Assembly: GCA_020692215.1 (NCBI GenBank)
Contig: JAIMKW010000001.1
Span: 842,442-906,441 of the forward strand
DNA from: Sandarakinorhabdus sp.
GTDB taxonomy: Bacteria > Pseudomonadota > Alphaproteobacteria > Sphingomonadales > Sphingomonadaceae
Length of the DNA stretch: 64,000 nt
Direction: 5' to 3'
The notes under the pieces are model-generated. The model did no database searches, had not been told where the DNA came from, and was given only the letters and a program-made list of their open reading frames with translations. Positions 36,277 to 45,898 of this stretch are shown here, piece by piece. Each line of letters opens with the position of its first letter. Positions within the stretch are counted from its first letter, which is position 1. Made by a program: the position numbers and the translations under genes.

Positions 36277-37337
36277 GCGCGCGCCCCTGCCGCCGATTGT
36301 TCCCGCCCCAGCACATGCATGCCCCACGCGGCGCTTGCCACAACAAGCGCCCCGACGGCCTGGTGGAGCACGGCCAATGTGATGTTCATTCCTGTCAGCA
36401 CCACGGCAATTCCCAGCAGGATCTGCACGCCGAAAGCCGAATGGATGGCGATGGACACCGGCCTGTTGCCCAGCGCGCGGGCCCTTCGCGAAAGTACAAC
36501 AAGCGCCACAACCGCGACAAACGCCCACCAGCGGTGGATGAAATGGGTGAGGAAAGGATCGTTCACGAAGGTCGAGAGCCCGGCCCAGCTGACATTTTCG
36601 GGGAAGAACCGGCCGTTCATGCCGGGCCATGTGTTGGCAGCATAGCCAGCGTTCAGGCCTGCGACCCAGGCGCCGAACAGCAGCTGGATGAACAGGACGA
36701 TGCCGACGCCGACAGCCAATGCGGTGAGCCGCGCCGGCCGTGCCGCCGGGTTCTTCGAATGGGCCAGCAAATCCAGCGCGGTCCAGATGAGGCCGGCCAG
36801 AATGAACAGCGCCGTCAGCAGGTGGACGGCAAGCCGGATGTGCGAGACATCGGTGCGTTCGGACAGTCCCGACGTTACCATCCACCAGCCGATGGTTCCC
36901 TGCAGCCCGCCCAGCGCCAGCAAAGCCAGCAGGCGTGGCGTGTAGCCAGCCGGAATGGCGCGGCGAACCGCGAACCAGGCCAGCGGCAGTGCAAAGGCGA
37001 GCCCGATGATCCGCCCCAGCAGCCGATGGGCCCATTCCCAGAAATAGATGAACTTGAAGTCCTCAAGGCTCATCCCCTTGTTGATGAGCTGATATTCCGG
37101 AATTTGCCGATACTTGTCGAACTCGGACTGCCAGGCTGCTTCATTGAGTGGCGGCAAGGCCCCTGTGATGGGTTTCCACTCGGTGATCGAAAGGCCGGAT
37201 TCGGTCAGCCGGGTGATCCCGCCTACAACCACCATCGCAAAGACGAGCGTGGCAACCGCAAGGAGCCAGGCTGCAAGCGCCCTCGGGCGGGCAGTGCCTG
37301 CAGCAACACTGTGCGATGGATGTGCAAGGCTGGCCAT
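36273..37337 (-). CDS. ctaA: Heme A synthase, CtaA/COX15
   Basis: CtaA oxidises the methyl group of heme O to the formyl group of heme A for aa3-type cytochrome oxidase. The 354-residue inner-membrane protein has about eight helices and the conserved histidines in [27 protein letters not shown] and LHQAVGAL, plus the N-terminal [21 protein letters not shown] signature. This is the type common to alphaproteobacteria and mitochondria. I chose ATG 37337 (MASLAHPS). The DUF2237 gene follows with a TTGA overlap. It is divergent from psd. Confidence 0.96.
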   Translation of the reverse strand: MASLAHPSHSVAAGTARPRALAAWLLAVATLVFAMVVVGGITRLTESGLSITEWKPITGALPPLNEAAWQSEFDKYRQIPEYQLINKGMSLEDFKFIYFWEWAHRLLGRIIGLAFALPLAWFAVRRAIPAGYTPRLLALLALGGLQGTIGWWMVTSGLSERTDVSHIRLAVHLLTALFILAGLIWTALDLLAHSKNPAARPARLTALAVGVGIVLFIQLLFGAWVAGLNAGYAANTWPGMNGRFFPENVSWAGLSTFVNDPFLTHFIHRWWAFVAVVALVVLSRRARALGNRPVSIAIHSAFGVQILLGIAVVLTGMNITLAVLHQAVGALVVASAAWGMHVLGREQSAAGARA

Positions 37338-37432
37338 TTGCTGCCCATAGCGGCCTGCGGCCCGGTGCAAAAGAGCCCCATCGTCGCAACCGCCCCTTTC
37401 GGAATTGCGACAGACCGCCTAGTTTCCACGAT

Positions 37433-38281
37433 ATGACAGACCAGAAACATCCAGAGCCGACCGCTGGACCCGAGGGACCGGCAGAGCCCGCGCGCGCACC
37501 ACAGGGCGCCGAAGGGCCGCCCTCCTTGCCAAACCCGCCATCCTTGCAGACGCCTTTGCCGCCGCACGCGGCCGGCAGCCAGCCGGTTGCCTGGCAGTGG
37601 CCGGCCATCCATCCCGAAGGCTTCAAGTTCGGCGGAATTTCCGCCGCCGTCACGCTGGTGGCCATTCTTGCGGGGTGGAGCGTCGTCAGCTGGCTTCTGG
37701 TCGGCCTTACCATCTTCATCCTGGCCTTTTTCCGCAATCCGCAGCGGGCATCGCCTGCCGGCAGCGGGCTTATCCTTTCACCAGCCGATGGCCTGATCAG
37801 CCAGATCACAGAAGTTGCTCTGCCGCGCCAGCTGGTGGGCAATGGCGCGCTGGAACCGGGAACCGCGCTTCGCATTTCGGTGTTCATGTCGGTTTTCGAT
37901 GTGCACATCAACCGCACACCCATCGCCGGCACCATCACCCGCGTGGCCTATGTGCCCGGCGCGTTCCTGAACGCGGATCTCGACAAGGCGAGCGAGGAGA
38001 ATGAGCGGCAGTATTTTCTGGTCGAGGGTGCCGACGGCACGAAAGTCGGTTTTACCCAGATCGCCGGGCTGATCGCGCGCCGCATCATCGGCTTTGTCCG
38101 CGAAGGAAGCATCGTAGGGACCGGCCAGCGCATCGGGCTGATCCGGTTCGGCAGCCGGGTGGATGTGTTCCTTCCGGCCGGCTTCGAACCCCAGGTGGTA
38201 AAGGGCCAGCGCGCCATTGCCGGTGAAACCGTGCTGGCCGCGCGCGGCCAGGCCGCCGCTGTGCCGGGCCCCATGCAGTGA
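37433..38281 (+). CDS. psd: Phosphatidylserine decarboxylase
   Basis: Psd makes phosphatidylethanolamine from phosphatidylserine at the inner membrane. The 282-residue protein has an N-terminal Pro/Glu-rich cytoplasmic segment of about 55 residues, one or two membrane segments ([20 protein letters not shown]), [27 protein letters not shown], and RFGSRVD, whose GS is the self-cleavage site that creates the pyruvoyl group. This is the short proteobacterial/archaetidyl type. The Pro-rich N-terminus is longer than usual. It overlaps the pssA start by 4 bases. Confidence 0.95.
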   Translation: MTDQKHPEPTAGPEGPAEPARAPQGAEGPPSLPNPPSLQTPLPPHAAGSQPVAWQWPAIHPEGFKFGGISAAVTLVAILAGWSVVSWLLVGLTIFILAFFRNPQRASPAGSGLILSPADGLISQITEVALPRQLVGNGALEPGTALRISVFMSVFDVHINRTPIAGTITRVAYVPGAFLNADLDKASEENERQYFLVEGADGTKVGFTQIAGLIARRIIGFVREGSIVGTGQRIGLIRFGSRVDVFLPAGFEPQVVKGQRAIAGETVLAARGQAAAVPGPMQ

Positions 38282-39159
38282 GTGAAACACCCGATCAGGC
38301 CCGGCAGAACCAGCCTGCCCAGGGAAAACAAGCCCCCGGTCTGCCCATTCGGGCGCTGATCCCCAACGCGATCACCATGCTGGCGCTTTGTTCAGGGGCA
38401 ACAGGCGTTCGCTTTGCAATTTCGGGTGAGTTTGAAAAGGCAGCCGCCGCCATTGTGGTCGCCGGGCTTCTGGATGGCATCGATGGCCGGGTTGCCCGTC
38501 TGTTGCGTGGAACCAGCCGGTTTGGCGCCGAACTGGATTCCCTGTCCGATGTCACGGCATTCGGCATTGCGCCTGCGCTGATTCTCTATCTGTGGGCGCT
38601 GAATGATCTTGGCCGATTCGGCTGGGTGGTGGCGCTGGCGCTGGCTGTTTGTTGCGCGCTCAGGCTTGCCCGCTTCAACACCTCGCTCGATCAGGAGGAT
38701 CTCCCCAAGCAGCGCCTTGGCTTCACAACGGGGGTTCCGGCGCCCGCCGGTGCCGGCATGGCGCTGTTGCCGCTGTTCTGGAACCTCGCAACCGACAACA
38801 GCCTCGATGCAGATCCGCATCTGCGCGCTATCATCACCGCCGTTGTGGTGGGTTTGAGCGCGTTCCTGATGGTGTCTTCGCTGCCCGGCTGGGGCTTCAA
38901 GGCTGTGCGGATACCGCGCAATGCCCGGCTTTTCGTGCTGGCGGGCGTCGGCTTGTTTGCGGCTTCGCTGGCTCAGGCTCCATGGATGACGCTGTTCGCG
39001 GTGGCTGCAGCCTATACCGTTGCGTTCCCCTTTGCCTCGGTGCGCTATTCCCGCCTGCGGCGCGAGGAACTGGCCGAGGCGGCACAGACCGAAATCACAC
39101 AAGCCGATATCATGCCGCCAACCGAATCACCGGTTCCCGAACCAAAACCGCACGGCTGA
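38278..39159 (+). CDS. pssA: CDP-diacylglycerol--serine O-phosphatidyltransferase
   Basis: PssA makes phosphatidylserine from CDP-diacylglycerol and serine, the substrate for Psd. The 293-residue membrane protein has the CDP-alcohol phosphotransferase signature [11 protein letters not shown]...[12 protein letters not shown] and about six to eight helices. The GTG start overlaps the psd TGA (GTGA), so the two enzymes are translationally coupled. The hydrophilic tail after the last helix is Pro/Glu-rich. This pair accounts for phosphatidylethanolamine synthesis in the organism. Confidence 0.95.
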   Translation: MSETPDQARQNQPAQGKQAPGLPIRALIPNAITMLALCSGATGVRFAISGEFEKAAAAIVVAGLLDGIDGRVARLLRGTSRFGAELDSLSDVTAFGIAPALILYLWALNDLGRFGWVVALALAVCCALRLARFNTSLDQEDLPKQRLGFTTGVPAPAGAGMALLPLFWNLATDNSLDADPHLRAIITAVVVGLSAFLMVSSLPGWGFKAVRIPRNARLFVLAGVGLFAASLAQAPWMTLFAVAAAYTVAFPFASVRYSRLRREELAEAAQTEITQADIMPPTESPVPEPKPHG

Positions 39160-39382
39160 AAGGCTGCGTGCGGCCAAAAGGAACCACCTTCGCTCCTGTG
39201 GCTTGCATATCGCCGGTCGGTGCCGAGAAGCTTATCTGTGTTGCAAAGCCCCGGCCCAGCAAGGCACCCATCAGGCTATGCCGGCGAGACCAGACCAGCA
39301 TGATATTCAGCCCGAGGCCGGCAAGGATCGCCATTGGCCCGAACAGGCCGAGAAGCGTGTTGCTGTTCGCGATATCCGGCAT
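39110..39382 (-). CDS. Small hypothetical protein with one membrane segment
   Basis: A 90-residue frame on the minus strand that begins MPDIANSNTLLGLFGPMAIL and has one membrane helix (LLGLFGPMAILAGLGLNIMLVW), a basic stretch (SRRHSLMGALLGRG) and an otherwise soluble tail. AAAGG lies nine bases before ATG 39382. GC is high at third positions, as in the real genes around it. Its last 50 bases overlap the 3' end of pssA. I do not recognise the family; a gene is likely but not certain. Confidence 0.5.
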   Translation of the reverse strand: MPDIANSNTLLGLFGPMAILAGLGLNIMLVWSRRHSLMGALLGRGFATQISFSAPTGDMQATGAKVVPFGRTQPFSRAVLVREPVIRLAA

Positions 39383-39517
39383 TGTGGTCATCCTTTGTTC
39401 CCGAGTCTCTACAAGCATGTTCCGCTTTTGTTCCGATCTCGTCAAGCCTGTTCACTGTTGGCTTTGCACGGCGGCACAGCGCCGCTAGGAAGGGGCGAGC
39501 TGGGAGGATTTGGGGAC

Positions 39518-41152
39518 ATGACGACAAAACACGGCACGATGCAGGATTGGCCGCTCAACGTGTGGAAGCTGATCGACCACGCGGCGATCAACCATGGCGA
39601 CCGCGAAATCGTGAGCCTGACGTGTGAGGGCCACGAAGTCCGCACAGACTGGCGGCAGGTGCAGGGCCGCGCCCGCAAGGTTGCCGGTGCGCTGCGGCGG
39701 CTGGGTGTGCAACAGGGCGACCGCGTGGCCACACTGGCGTGGAACACGCATCGCCATGTGGAAAGCTGGTACGGCATTTCGGGGATGGGCGCGGTTGCGC
39801 ACACCATCAATCCGCGGCTGTTCGAGGACCAGATCGTCTATATCGCGAACCACGCGGAAGATGCCGTCCTGTTTTTCGATCTGACATTCGTGAAGCTGGT
39901 GGAAAAGCTGGCGCCGCGGCTCGAAACCGTTCGCCACTATGTCTTGCTCACCGACCGCGAGCACATGCCCGAAGAGACGTCTCTGACGCTGCACTGCTAT
40001 GAAGATCTGATCGCCCCCGAAGATGCCGATGCGCCGTGGACCGAGGTCGACGAAAACGCCCCCTCTGGCCTTTGCTACACCTCGGGCACCACGGGAAACC
40101 CGAAGGGTGTGCAATATTCGCACCGCGCCAATGTGCTGCACGCCTATGGCGCCTGCATGGGCGATGTTCTGGATATCCGATCGACGACGGTCGTCTTCCC
40201 GGTGGTGCCGATGTATCATGCCAACAGCTGGGGGGTTCCCTATGCCGCCGCGGCGGTAGGCGCAAAGCTGGTGATGGCGGGCCCGAATTTCGATCCGCCG
40301 ACGATTGCAAAGCTGATCCGGCAGGAATCGGTGACGCTGACGCTCGCGGTGCCCACCATCTGGCTGGGGATGCTGCAGCATCTGGAGGCAACCGGCGGCG
40401 ATCTGGGGACGTTGCAGCGCGTCGTGATCGGCGGCTCGGCTGCGCCGCGCTTCATGATCGAGGCTTTCGAGGAAACCTATGGGGTTGATGTGTGCCACGC
40501 CTGGGGGATGACGGAGATGACCCCGCTGGGCACGCTGGGCTCCTTGTCGGCCGAGGCGATGACCCTGCCGCGCGACCAGCAACTCGATCTGAAGTGCAAG
40601 CAGGGGCGCGCGATTTTCGGCGTTGAGCTGAAGCTGGTGGATGATGAGGGCCGCGAATTGCCGCGCGACGGGGTCGCCTTCGGGCGGCTGCTGGTGCGCG
40701 GGCCATGGATCGTCGGCAGCTATTTCAAGGGCGATGGCGGCAATATCCTGGATGCGGAGGGCTGGTTCGACACCGGCGATGTGGCGACGATCGACCCCCG
40801 CGGCTACATGCAGATCACCGACCGATCGAAGGATGTGATCAAATCGGGCGGGGAGTGGATCTCGTCGATCGAGATCGAGAATATCGCCGGCGGCTGCCCG
40901 GGCGTTGCCGAGGCGGCCGTGATCGGCGTTGCGCATCCCAAATGGGATGAGCGGCCCCTGCTGATCATCGTGAAGAAGGAAGGCGCATCCGTTTCAGCGG
41001 CCGATGTGCTTGGCTATCTGGAGGGCAAGATCGCCAAATGGTGGACGCCCGACGCTGTCGAGTTCGTGGAGGCAATCCCGCACACCGCGACCGGCAAGAT
41101 CCAGAAGACGGCACTGCGCGAGCGCTTTGCCGGCTACACGCTGGCGGCCTGA
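39518..41152 (+). CDS. Medium/long-chain acyl-CoA ligase (FadD/DmdB-like)
   Basis: A 544-residue adenylate-forming enzyme that activates a carboxylic acid with ATP and CoA. The AMP-binding P-loop [32 protein letters not shown] (motif with the conserved Glu), the YFKGDGG...GWFDTGDV core motif and the C-terminal Lys in [11 protein letters not shown] are all intact. The type matches the long-chain fatty-acid/methylthiopropionate CoA ligase group common in sphingomonads. ATG 39518 follows GGGAGGA and GGGGAC. It stands alone; substrate chain length cannot be read. Confidence 0.92.
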   Translation: MTTKHGTMQDWPLNVWKLIDHAAINHGDREIVSLTCEGHEVRTDWRQVQGRARKVAGALRRLGVQQGDRVATLAWNTHRHVESWYGISGMGAVAHTINPRLFEDQIVYIANHAEDAVLFFDLTFVKLVEKLAPRLETVRHYVLLTDREHMPEETSLTLHCYEDLIAPEDADAPWTEVDENAPSGLCYTSGTTGNPKGVQYSHRANVLHAYGACMGDVLDIRSTTVVFPVVPMYHANSWGVPYAAAAVGAKLVMAGPNFDPPTIAKLIRQESVTLTLAVPTIWLGMLQHLEATGGDLGTLQRVVIGGSAAPRFMIEAFEETYGVDVCHAWGMTEMTPLGTLGSLSAEAMTLPRDQQLDLKCKQGRAIFGVELKLVDDEGRELPRDGVAFGRLLVRGPWIVGSYFKGDGGNILDAEGWFDTGDVATIDPRGYMQITDRSKDVIKSGGEWISSIEIENIAGGCPGVAEAAVIGVAHPKWDERPLLIIVKKEGASVSAADVLGYLEGKIAKWWTPDAVEFVEAIPHTATGKIQKTALRERFAGYTLAA

Positions 41153-41160
41153 AGCGGGTT

Positions 41161-41186
41161 TGCCCCGGCCGTTTCGGGCCGGGGCA
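41161..41186. terminator. Hairpin between convergent acyl-CoA ligase and DUF4136 genes
   Basis: A 10-bp stem, TGCCCCGGCC (41161-41170) with GGCCGGGGCA (41177-41186), and a 6-base loop, lies 8 bases after the ligase stop and 4 bases before the DUF4136 stop. GC-rich with no T-run; a likely bidirectional terminator. Confidence 0.6.
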
Positions 41187-41189
41187 GGA

Positions 41190-41783
41190 TCAGCGGATTG
41201 GAACGCGGACCGTCTGGCCGGACGGGCCGGGGAAATCCTTGAACAATGTGCCGGCCAGAACCGGCGTCAGCGCAGTGCCCGATTGGCCGCCCGCCTGCGT
41301 TTCGAGGGTGGAACGGCCTTCCCACACCGCCGGGCCGCCAGCGCCCTGCGTGATGGCAACAGATAGTGTTGTCATGGAAGCCACATTGGCTTGCGGCTGG
41401 CCGCCGACGGGAACGTTGATGCTGGTTCCCATGCCGACATTCCCGCGCGAAAAGCCGCCGCCCACGCCAACCGACAGGCCTGACTGGCGCGGCGCCTGCA
41501 GCCGTTCGCCTGTCTGCACATCGACAATGGCGACGAACTGCGCCTGTGCCGGGTTGCCAACAACCGTGAACCCCTGGCGCTGAAGCTCTGCGCCCACGGC
41601 ATTGGCCTGCGCGTTGAATTCCAGGCTGTTCGCCATCGCCGGGTTGGCGGGCTGGATGGCGATCGTGCCGCGGTTGATCGGCTGACCCTGGTGAAAGCGC
41701 AGCACCTGCGCCTGGGGCGTGCTGGCACAGGCCGCCAAGGCCAGCGAAAGGGCAATCGCCACTGCAGATCCTGCGCGCATCAT
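41190..41783 (-). CDS. DUF4136-type lipoprotein (second of tandem pair)
   Basis: A 197-residue lipoprotein. The signal ends in the lipobox LALAAC (Cys about residue 18), and the mature part reads VLRFHQGQPINRGTIAIQPAN, then a beta-rich domain typical of DUF4136. ATG 41783 has AAGGA eight bases upstream. It lies just downstream of a paralogue with the same segments (RFH.NQPINRGTLFIQP and FKDFPG/FRDFPG near the C-terminus). Its function is unknown; cell-envelope attachment follows from the lipobox. Confidence 0.82.
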   Translation of the reverse strand: MMRAGSAVAIALSLALAACASTPQAQVLRFHQGQPINRGTIAIQPANPAMANSLEFNAQANAVGAELQRQGFTVVGNPAQAQFVAIVDVQTGERLQAPRQSGLSVGVGGGFSRGNVGMGTSINVPVGGQPQANVASMTTLSVAITQGAGGPAVWEGRSTLETQAGGQSGTALTPVLAGTLFKDFPGPSGQTVRVPIR

Positions 41784-41808
41784 TGTTCGGTCCTTCCCCG
41801 GCTGCAGG

Positions 41809-42381
41809 TTACAGGCGCACCTGAACAGTTGCGCCGGGCGTGCCCGGGAAATCGCGGAACATGGCACCGGCAAGGGCCGGCACCGCCCAGGTCAGCGTTG
41901 CTTCCTGGCTGCCGGCATTGGCCGTCTTGGAGGCGCGCCCTTCCCAGATTTTCACGCTGTCGGCCTGCCGCATGATCTGCACAGCAACGGTGGATGTGCG
42001 TTCCGTCGTATTGCGGGGGCCGCGGCCGACCGGCGTCGCGATGATCGTGGGGCCGACGGGAACGCCAACGGTGGTGCCGGGGCGGGTCACGGTGGTGCCA
42101 TCGGTCTGGGCGATATCGAGGACGGCGAGATACTGCGCCTGGCTGGCGTCGGGCACGGTCTGGAAGCCCAGGCGGCGCATTTCGACCGCAACGGATTCGG
42201 CGTGGGTGCGGAATTCGAGGCTGTTGGCAATGGCCGGGTCAGAGGGCTGGATGAACAGTGTTCCGCGGTTGATCGGCTGATTGGTGTGGAAGCGAACGAC
42301 ATCGGCGTAGGTGCCCGAAGAGCAGGCGGACAGGGCGAGCGTGGCTGCCAGCATCGATGCAGCAAGAAGTGTTTTGTTCAT
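41809..42381 (-). CDS. DUF4136-type lipoprotein (first of tandem pair)
   Basis: A 190-residue lipoprotein with lipobox LALSAC after MNKTLLAASMLAAT. The mature part begins SSGTYADVVRFHTNQPINRGTLFIQP. It differs from its neighbour mainly in the middle (a VPVGPTIIATPVGRGP insert instead of a Gly/Ser-rich stretch) but shares both ends, so the pair is a tandem duplication that has diverged. ATG 42381 follows GGGAG by eight bases. The gene ends 26 bases before the next start; the two are probably cotranscribed. Confidence 0.82.
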   Translation of the reverse strand: MNKTLLAASMLAATLALSACSSGTYADVVRFHTNQPINRGTLFIQPSDPAIANSLEFRTHAESVAVEMRRLGFQTVPDASQAQYLAVLDIAQTDGTTVTRPGTTVGVPVGPTIIATPVGRGPRNTTERTSTVAVQIMRQADSVKIWEGRASKTANAGSQEATLTWAVPALAGAMFRDFPGTPGATVQVRL

Positions 42382-42512
42382 TCCCATGACTCCCTTTTTG
42401 CGGCCCGCGATGCGATGCCGTTCGTTCGCCTCAGACGGACTAGAGTGCCCTATCAGAATCGACCGTGAGGGCAAGGCGATTGGTCGCATGGTTTGCGGCA
42501 GACCTTTCCGGT

Positions 42513-44738
42513 TCAGAAGATTCGGCCGAGGATCAGATAGATTGCGCCGCTGCCGCGCGACAGTCCGCCGGCAAAGGTCAGCGGGCCGATTGGCGTGTCG
42601 GCTGCGACGAACAGGCTTGCAGCCGTCCGGAGGCTGCCCAGGCTGATATCATCCAGCGCACGCCAAGCATTTCCCACTTCGATACTGCCGCCGACATAAA
42701 GCGGAAAATCGATGATGGGGGCCACTTCGGACAGCCGGTGGTAGAAGATGGCGCGGCCCAGCAGCTTGTGCCTGCCCATCAGCTGATCCGGCTCCAGGCC
42801 CGACAGGTTGAGGAACCCGCCAAGACGGAAATCGCCCAGCGATCGGCCGTCTCCTTCGCTGGTGAAGCCGAATTCGCCGCTGAGCAATACCGTGTTGCGG
42901 GCCCAGGAGATCGGCGCAAACAGCTTGCCTTCGACGACACCATAGGTGAGATCCCCGCCCAGCCAGCCGACATGATCGGTGTAGGCGAGGACGCCATAAA
43001 GCCCGCTTGTCGGGAAGGAGATGTTGTCGAGCGTATCTGCGGTGAAAGCGGCGCGAAGGGCGAAATCCTGCAGGCTTCGCCCCGGTACGAACGGTGAGCC
43101 GATGTTGGTATCCAGATTGACCTGTGCCCAGTTGGCACCAAGCCTGAATTCACCCCAGTTGCCGAACAGCCGGCCGCCTTCCAGCCGCGCGCCGAGCCTG
43201 GCATCGCGAACTTCGGCGACGGCCTGGTTGTCGACATAGAGGATCGTGTCGACGCGAGACCAATAGGGCGTAACTTCCGCAAAAAAGCGGCCGAATTCCT
43301 TGTAGAGGCCGGTTTCGAACAGCAGGTTGGTTCCGACGCGGATGTCGGTTCGCCATTCGGCGCCGGTGCCCAGCCAGTTGCGATCGGTATAGGCAAGCCC
43401 AAGCCGGAGAACCGAGTTGAGGTTGAAGTCGGTCGCGAGGCCAAGCCCCAGCTGGAGCCAGTTGGCCGAAGTCGGATCGCCCTCTGCCTTGATGATGACA
43501 CCTTCGCCGGAGTTCGGATCGCCCCCATCTGTTTGAAGGGGGCCAATGCCGTATCGCACGGCGCGGAAGCCGCCCAGCGCGTAGATGGCTTGCAGATCCT
43601 GGGTCATCTGTGGCGCATCCAGCGGCTGGCCAGCTTTGGCTGAAACCATGGCCGCGATCTGCTTGGTGCTGAAATCCGACCGGTTATCTATCTTCACGAA
43701 GTCAAGCGTTGGTGCGTTCCGCGGGGTGCGGGCATAGCGGGCGGCGAGATGGGCTTGCCATTGCGCTTCCGGAAGGGCCAGCGCGCGAAGCTTTTCGACG
43801 ACAATGTTGGCGGCGTCCCGGCCGCGTTCTATGCCCAGTTCCGAGCGTTCGAAACTGGTGGAGCCGATGTCGGTGATGTCGGGCCGGATGAGGACATCGC
43901 GGCTGCCCATGGCAGCAATCTGCCGGTCGACTGCTTCCCGGCCCAGCATCAGCTGCATCTGGTCGATGACCGACAGGAAGCTGGTTATCTGATCGCGGGT
44001 GCGCAGCGGCGAGGAGACATCGACGACGATGACGACATCCACGCCCATCTGCCGCGCAATATCGACGGGGACGTTATCGACGAGCATGCCGTCGACAAGC
44101 AGTTTGCCGCCGCGTTCCACGGGCGGAAGCCCGCCGGGGACGGACATGGAGGCGAACACCGCGGTTGCGATGTCTCCGTCGCCCATCACTTCGGGCTGGG
44201 TGGTGACGATGTCTGTCGCGACGGCGCGGAAGGGGATGGCGAGCCGATCGAAATCGGTGACGCTGCGGGCCGGAGCCAGATATTCAGCTAGGGTCAGGAA
44301 CAGATCCTGACCGCGCAGCACGCCCTTTGGCAGGACCAGCCCGTTGTCATCGAAGCTGATGCGGTAATCGATCAGAACATCGCGTTGGTCGCGCTTGCGG
44401 CGGAAGGGGATGCGTTCGCGCGGGATTGCATCGTCGAAGATGGTGGTCCAGCTGATCTCGCGGGTGATGGCGGCGATTTCCTCGGCAGTCTTGCCCGAAG
44501 CATAAAGGCTGCCGACGACAGCGCCCATGCTTGTGCCGGCGATGGCATGGACGGGGATGCGGTTCTGTTCCAGCACCTCCAGCACGCCGACATGGGCAAA
44601 GCCACGCGCGCCGCCACCGCCCAGCACAAGACCGATCCTTGGGCCGCCGTTGCCGGACGGGGAAGGGGATGCGGTTTCCTGCGCCATCGCCGGGAGGGAT
44701 GCGAAAAGGATGGCGATGACGGCGAGGAGGCTGCGCAT
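42513..44738 (-). CDS. Patatin-like phospholipase with outer-membrane barrel (type Vd autotransporter-like)
   Basis: A 741-residue exported protein. A signal peptide (LLAVIAILFASLPAMAQ) leads to a patatin domain with oxyanion-loop GGGGARG (40-46), GTSMG (Ser70) and DGM (Asp216), the complete Ser-Asp dyad. A POTRA-like segment (about 340-410, TLDFVKIDNRSDFSTKQIAAM) and a C-terminal beta-barrel with many Gly/aromatic strands follow, ending ILGRIF. This domain order is that of PlpD-type (type Vd) proteins, in which the barrel exports its own phospholipase. The product is expected at the cell surface. It ends far from the lipoprotein pair and starts 74 bases after the MoxR gene. Confidence 0.9.
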   Translation of the reverse strand: MRSLLAVIAILFASLPAMAQETASPSPSGNGGPRIGLVLGGGGARGFAHVGVLEVLEQNRIPVHAIAGTSMGAVVGSLYASGKTAEEIAAITREISWTTIFDDAIPRERIPFRRKRDQRDVLIDYRISFDDNGLVLPKGVLRGQDLFLTLAEYLAPARSVTDFDRLAIPFRAVATDIVTTQPEVMGDGDIATAVFASMSVPGGLPPVERGGKLLVDGMLVDNVPVDIARQMGVDVVIVVDVSSPLRTRDQITSFLSVIDQMQLMLGREAVDRQIAAMGSRDVLIRPDITDIGSTSFERSELGIERGRDAANIVVEKLRALALPEAQWQAHLAARYARTPRNAPTLDFVKIDNRSDFSTKQIAAMVSAKAGQPLDAPQMTQDLQAIYALGGFRAVRYGIGPLQTDGGDPNSGEGVIIKAEGDPTSANWLQLGLGLATDFNLNSVLRLGLAYTDRNWLGTGAEWRTDIRVGTNLLFETGLYKEFGRFFAEVTPYWSRVDTILYVDNQAVAEVRDARLGARLEGGRLFGNWGEFRLGANWAQVNLDTNIGSPFVPGRSLQDFALRAAFTADTLDNISFPTSGLYGVLAYTDHVGWLGGDLTYGVVEGKLFAPISWARNTVLLSGEFGFTSEGDGRSLGDFRLGGFLNLSGLEPDQLMGRHKLLGRAIFYHRLSEVAPIIDFPLYVGGSIEVGNAWRALDDISLGSLRTAASLFVAADTPIGPLTFAGGLSRGSGAIYLILGRIF

Positions 44739-44812
44739 CGGCGAGTGCTAGCGGGGAAAGCGGGGTGAGGGAAGGCCGCAGGCCGTGCGGGAAGCCGGCG
44801 CATCGTTGTGCG

Positions 44813-45691
44813 CTAGTTTCGGCTTCCTTCGCGCCGTGCCATGAAGGCGAGTTTTTCGAAGAGCATGACGTCTTGTTCGTTTTTGAGGAGGGCGCCGTGC
44901 AAGGGGGGGATCAGTTTCTTCGGGTCTCGGGACTGGAGGATATCGAGCGGGAGGTCTTCGTGGAGGAGGAGCTTCAGCCAGTCGAGCAGCTCGGACGTGC
45001 TGGGCTTCTTCTTGAGGCCGGGGACATCGCGGATATCGTAGAAGACGGTGAGGGCCTCGCGGATGAGGGCCTTCTGGATGCCGGGGAAGTGCACATCGAT
45101 GATGGCCTGCATCGTCTCGCGATCGGGGAACTTGATATAGTGGAAGAAACAGCGGCGGAGGAACGCGTCGGGCAGTTCCTTTTCGTTGTTGGAGGTGATG
45201 ATGACGATGGGGCGGTTTTCGGCCTTCACCGTCTCGCCGGTTTCATAGACGTTGAACTCCATGCGATCGAGTTCCTGCAACAGATCGTTGGGGAATTCGA
45301 TATCGGCCTTATCGATTTCATCGATGAGGAGGACGGGGAGCTTGGGAGCGGTGAAGGCGTCCCAGAGCTTGCCTTTGCGGATGTAGTTGGAGATGTCGGC
45401 CACGCGCGGATCGCCCAGCTGGCTGTCGCGAAGGCGGTTCACGGCATCATATTCATACAGGCCCTGCTGGGCCTTGGTGGTGGACTTGATGTGCCATTCC
45501 AGCAGCGGTGCATCGAGCGCCTTGGCGATTTCATGGGCCAGCACGGTTTTCCCGGTGCCGGGTTCGCCCTTCACGAGCAGGGGGCGGCGCAGCGTGGCAG
45601 CCGCGTTGACGGCGACCTTCAGATCGTCTGTCGCCACATAGGCAGAGGTGCCTTCGAAACGGGCGGGGGCTGCGGGGCCTTTGGTTGGCAT
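44813..45691 (-). CDS. MoxR-family AAA+ ATPase
   Basis: A 292-residue AAA+ ATPase of the MoxR group, which work as chaperones that insert metal or activate von Willebrand-factor-A (VWA) partner proteins. Walker A GEPGTGKT at 42-49, Walker B LLIDEIDKAD, sensor 1 IVIITSNNEKELPDAFLRRC and the C-terminal lid (PSTSELLDWLKLLL) are intact. ATG 45691 has AGGA at proper spacing. The usual VWA partner gene is not beside it: the next gene on this strand is the patatin protein. The upstream 207 bases to the POT gene hold no recognised feature. Confidence 0.93.
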   Translation of the reverse strand: MPTKGPAAPARFEGTSAYVATDDLKVAVNAAATLRRPLLVKGEPGTGKTVLAHEIAKALDAPLLEWHIKSTTKAQQGLYEYDAVNRLRDSQLGDPRVADISNYIRKGKLWDAFTAPKLPVLLIDEIDKADIEFPNDLLQELDRMEFNVYETGETVKAENRPIVIITSNNEKELPDAFLRRCFFHYIKFPDRETMQAIIDVHFPGIQKALIREALTVFYDIRDVPGLKKKPSTSELLDWLKLLLHEDLPLDILQSRDPKKLIPPLHGALLKNEQDVMLFEKLAFMARREGSRN

Positions 45692-45898
45692 TCGGGATCC
45701 TTTCGCGTGAGCGCCCTTCTTGCCGCAGCGGGGGCTTCGCGCCAATCCGGCTTTTGAGAGGGGCGGGCTTTTGGCAGGCGGCGGGGCCTGTGCTTTCGGT
45801 TCGGCGAATTTGATCTTGCGCGAGGGCGGCAAGGCTCGCATCAAGCGCCGATATCGATCATCCCGCCTGAAGACGGGTCGCACATCAGGGAGTTTTGC

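Noticed and set aside
35893..37035. A 380-codon minus frame ending as DUF2237
   Set aside because: Its first two-thirds is out-of-frame ctaA. Only the portion from TTG 36276 is the DUF2237 protein.
45692..45898. A coding gene between the MoxR and POT genes
   Set aside because: The 207-bp stretch has only an upstream extension of the MoxR frame with shadow-like composition; no start with a ribosome-binding site.
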